In this document: positions 5,839 to 7,207 of the stretch, piece after piece
How the letters are laid out: each line of letters opens with the position of its first letter
Numbering within the stretch: the first letter of the stretch is position 1
Source of the DNA: Facklamia sp050409585
Lineage (GTDB): Bacteria > Bacillota > Bacilli > Lactobacillales > Aerococcaceae
DNA: 7,207 nt
Reading direction: 5' to 3'
NCBI RefSeq assembly: GCF_050409585.1
Contig: NZ_JBNUPE010000027.1
Location: 1-7,207 of the forward strand
Translations under genes and position numbers: made by a program
The notes under the pieces: generated by a model
Seen by the model: only the letters and a program-made list of their open reading frames with translations
The model's database searches: none
Told to the model about the DNA's origin: nothing

Positions 5839-6672
5839 TCATTGATTTTGGCTGTTTACATCCTTTGGGAAGATGCTATTTTTATTCCTAACAAACCGAT
5901 AGATAGCCGATACTACTAAGATAGCTAAACCAGCTAATAAGACAGCTTTAATACTTGTTACTAATTCCGGACTATGTACACCTTCTTCATAATTACTATA
6001 AATGCCATAGAAAGCCCAAGCTATTGAGATAGGAAAGAAAGCATTCTTATACATAAAGACATAGCCTACAACGAAAACAATGGCAATAATAATAACCACC
6101 AATGACCACACTGAATCTGAGATACCAAAGCCATCCCAGCCTATTTTGACTAAGAAAATAGAGATGTTTAAAAAAGTTGCGATTAAAACCCAAGCAGCAT
6201 AGAGTGTAAAAGCGTAAGCTGGTAAATTATAAGAAATATTTTTACTGTTATAATTAATTTTTTCAATCAGTTTCATTAATGCTAAGAGTAATATAAAAAT
6301 CATCACAACAGAAAGACCTATCAATTCGTATGAAAAACTAAAGATCCAACCCATATTAAAAAGACAGGAAACGATAAATAAAGGAGAAATCAGTGAAATA
6401 GTATGCATAATTTTTTTATCATCACGCTTAAAGGCTAAATAAGTCAGCGTGATTAACACTAAGGTGTAAATCACACCCCATATACTAAAAGCAAAACCAG
6501 CGGGAGTAATCAGTGTTGTATATTTAGCAGATACTTCTTGCTGGCTCATATCATTAATTAAACCTGATCCCCCCAAATAATTGACAAATATGGTAAGAAA
6601 AAAAGAGATGAAATCAGCTATTATCCAAAAATTTGTTCTATTAACAGCTTGACTCTTTGTTTGTTCTAACAT
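5839..6672 (-). CDS. TspO/MBR-family membrane protein (tryptophan-rich sensory protein type)
   Basis: This 277-residue protein is almost wholly hydrophobic, with about eight predicted membrane segments, and resembles the long form of the TspO/MBR family. The key motif TPAGFAFSIWGVIYT lies at residues 56-70; further aromatic-rich helices carry AWVLIATFLNI and ISIAWAFYGIYSNY. TspO proteins bind porphyrins and related ligands and take part in stress and light responses in other bacteria, but this longer form is poorly characterised, so the role is uncertain. I chose the ATG at 6672, which has AAGGA nine nt upstream. An in-frame ATG at 6681 lies one nt from that site and is unlikely. The gene heads a two-gene operon with the broken DUF1722 gene. 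Its leader contains a five-unit pentanucleotide repeat. Confidence 0.78.
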   Translation of the reverse strand: MLEQTKSQAVNRTNFWIIADFISFFLTIFVNYLGGSGLINDMSQQEVSAKYTTLITPAGFAFSIWGVIYTLVLITLTYLAFKRDDKKIMHTISLISPLFIVSCLFNMGWIFSFSYELIGLSVVMIFILLLALMKLIEKINYNSKNISYNLPAYAFTLYAAWVLIATFLNISIFLVKIGWDGFGISDSVWSLVVIIIAIVFVVGYVFMYKNAFFPISIAWAFYGIYSNYEEGVHSPELVTSIKAVLLAGLAILVVSAIYRFVRNKNSIFPKDVNSQNQ

Positions 6673-6719
6673 ATTTATCATTCCTTTTTACATTTTAAAC
6701 TAACGACCTTTAGATACCC

Positions 6720-6744
6720 CTCAACTCAATTCAATTCAATTCAA
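6720..6744. repeat. Pentanucleotide tandem repeat in the TspO-gene leader
   Basis: Five consecutive 5-bp units read CTCAA, CTCAA, TTCAA, TTCAA, TTCAA on the plus strand and run into a further A tract. The repeat lies between the predicted promoter (6763-6768) and the ribosome binding site of the TspO-type gene. Slippage would change leader length but not the protein. Confidence 0.8.
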
Positions 6745-6762
6745 AAAAACGTTTCCACTTTG

Positions 6763-6771
6763 ATTATAACA
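6763..6771 (-). promoter_or_regulatory. Extended -10 promoter of the TspO-type gene
   Basis: On the minus strand TGTTATAAT (6771-6763) is a perfect TATAAT with the extended TG motif. The expected -35 position (about 6791-6786) reads ATATTA, which is poor, as is usual for extended -10 promoters. Transcription should begin near 6756, giving a leader of about 85 nt. Confidence 0.6.
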
Positions 6772-6820
6772 TCTTTACTTATTAATAATATGTTCTGCAT
6801 GTTTGTCCATTAAATAAATT

Positions 6821-7078
6821 TTAAAACAAATCACAGCCACGATATTCATAGAACTTATCAACTACACGAAAATAAAAACAATGATTTTTGCCGTCTAAAC
6901 TTTTTGCTCGAGGTAAGATAAAAAATGTTATCTCATCTCTTTGCATCATCTTAATAATGCTGTCGATTACACAATAAAGAGGCAAACCTACAGCTGAATA
7001 TCTCATATAATCTTCTTCTAATTGTCGATAGGCCAAATCAAAAAAATTAATTTCCAGCGCTTGTTCTTCCTTCAACAT
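6821..7078 (-). CDS. Small SOS-regulated protein of unknown function (possibly DUF5960-like)
   Basis: This 85-residue soluble protein has no signal peptide or membrane segment. It is rich in aromatic residues: FFDLAYRQLEEDYMRYSA near the start, a hydrophobic LPLYCVIDSII centre, and FYFRVVDKFYEYRG close to the end. I do not recognise it with confidence. The spacing of its motifs recalls DUF5960, a small family that I remember from streptococci and relatives near SOS-induced Y-family polymerase genes, but this needs a profile search. The ATG at 7078 follows AGAGGTGA at 4 nt. The promoter contains a near-perfect LexA box, so induction by DNA damage is strongly implied. The predicted leader is only about 11 nt, leaving the ribosome binding site at the very 5' end of the mRNA. 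No clear terminator separates it from the TspO-type gene downstream. Confidence 0.8.
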   Translation of the reverse strand: MLKEEQALEINFFDLAYRQLEEDYMRYSAVGLPLYCVIDSIIKMMQRDEITFFILPRAKSLDGKNHCFYFRVVDKFYEYRGCDLF

Positions 7079-7095
7079 CGAATCACCTCTTCAAC

Positions 7096-7123
7096 ATTAT
7101 AGAACGTATGTTCGTTTTTTCAA
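7096..7123 (-). promoter_or_regulatory. LexA (DinR)-controlled promoter
   Basis: On the minus strand TTGAAA (7123-7118) and a perfect TATAAT (7101-7096) are 16 nt apart. The spacer and the first base of the -10 box hold CGAACATACGTTCT (7114-7101), which fits the Gram-positive LexA consensus CGAAC-RNRY-GTTYC at all but the outermost base or so. LexA bound here would block polymerase until DNA damage triggers its self-cleavage. Confidence 0.88.
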
Positions 7124-7163
7124 GAGGTTTTAACTTTTAGCATTTTTTATCTTCTAGAGTTGT

Positions 7164-7177
7164 CAAACATATGTTAC
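7164..7177. promoter_or_regulatory. Second, weaker LexA-like palindrome
   Basis: CAAACATATGTTAC contains the perfect 10-bp palindrome AACATATGTT and matches CGAACATATGTTCG at 11 of 14 positions. Its centre is 63 bp from that of the strong LexA box, about six helical turns. It may control a plus-strand gene beginning at the right edge: AAGGTG at 7180-7185 precedes an ATG at 7193 by 7 nt, but only five codons are visible. Confidence 0.4.
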
Positions 7178-7207
7178 ACAAGGTGCTTCTAAATGGGCAT
7201 GCTTATG

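Noticed and set aside
6744..6757. Possible catabolite-repression (cre) site near the TspO-gene start of transcription
   Set aside because: TGGAAACGTTTTTT departs from the cre consensus at three fixed positions, so it is too weak to annotate, though its position would be suitable.
1..7207. CRISPR array, tRNA or rRNA genes
   Set aside because: I found no regularly spaced repeats with spacers and nothing recognisable as a tRNA or rRNA on either strand.

Overview
The window is AT-rich, with strong Shine-Dalgarno sites, classic TTGACA/TATAAT promoters and a LexA box of the Gram-positive CGAAC-N4-GTTC type. This points to a low-GC Firmicute, most likely a member of the Lactobacillales. I cannot name the genus from sequence alone. 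Nearly all genes lie on the minus strand; only the sortase-like gene (4542-5291) is clearly on the plus strand.

Layout from left to right: 1-258 is non-coding and holds one copy of a repeat found again at 3425-3483, plus an inverted repeat that looks like a transposon-end remnant. 259-2963 (minus) is a four-gene operon: a YtrA-type GntR repressor, an ABC ATPase and two paralogous six-helix permeases. Its promoter at 2986-3014 overlaps an AGTGT-N13-ACACT palindrome that is a likely autoregulatory operator. 3072-3272 (minus) is a cold-shock protein gene with a near-perfect promoter, a leader of about 115 nt and a strong terminator that insulates it from the ABC operon. 3493-4356 (minus) encodes a protein with two GNAT acetyltransferase domains. 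4542-5291 (plus) encodes an exported sortase-fold protein with all three catalytic residues, followed by its own terminator.

Convergent to it, 5442-6672 (minus) holds a large TspO/MBR-type membrane protein gene followed 17 nt later by a DUF1722 (YbgA-type) gene. The second gene is broken by two frameshifts, each of which is repaired by removing one A from a poly-A run. 6821-7078 (minus) is a small gene of unknown function behind a LexA-controlled promoter. At the right edge a second LexA-like palindrome sits before what may be the first codons of a divergent gene.

Functionally, this reads as a set of stress-response genes: an envelope-stress or amphipathic-peptide ABC exporter under its own repressor, a cold-shock protein, an SOS gene, and a TspO/DUF1722 pair of the kind often seen near photolyase genes. 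The points most worth following up are the double-frameshifted DUF1722 gene, the SOS-controlled small protein, the orphan sortase with a signal-peptidase-like site, and the duplication of the permease gene whose new ribosome binding site appears to derive from the end of the ATPase gene.
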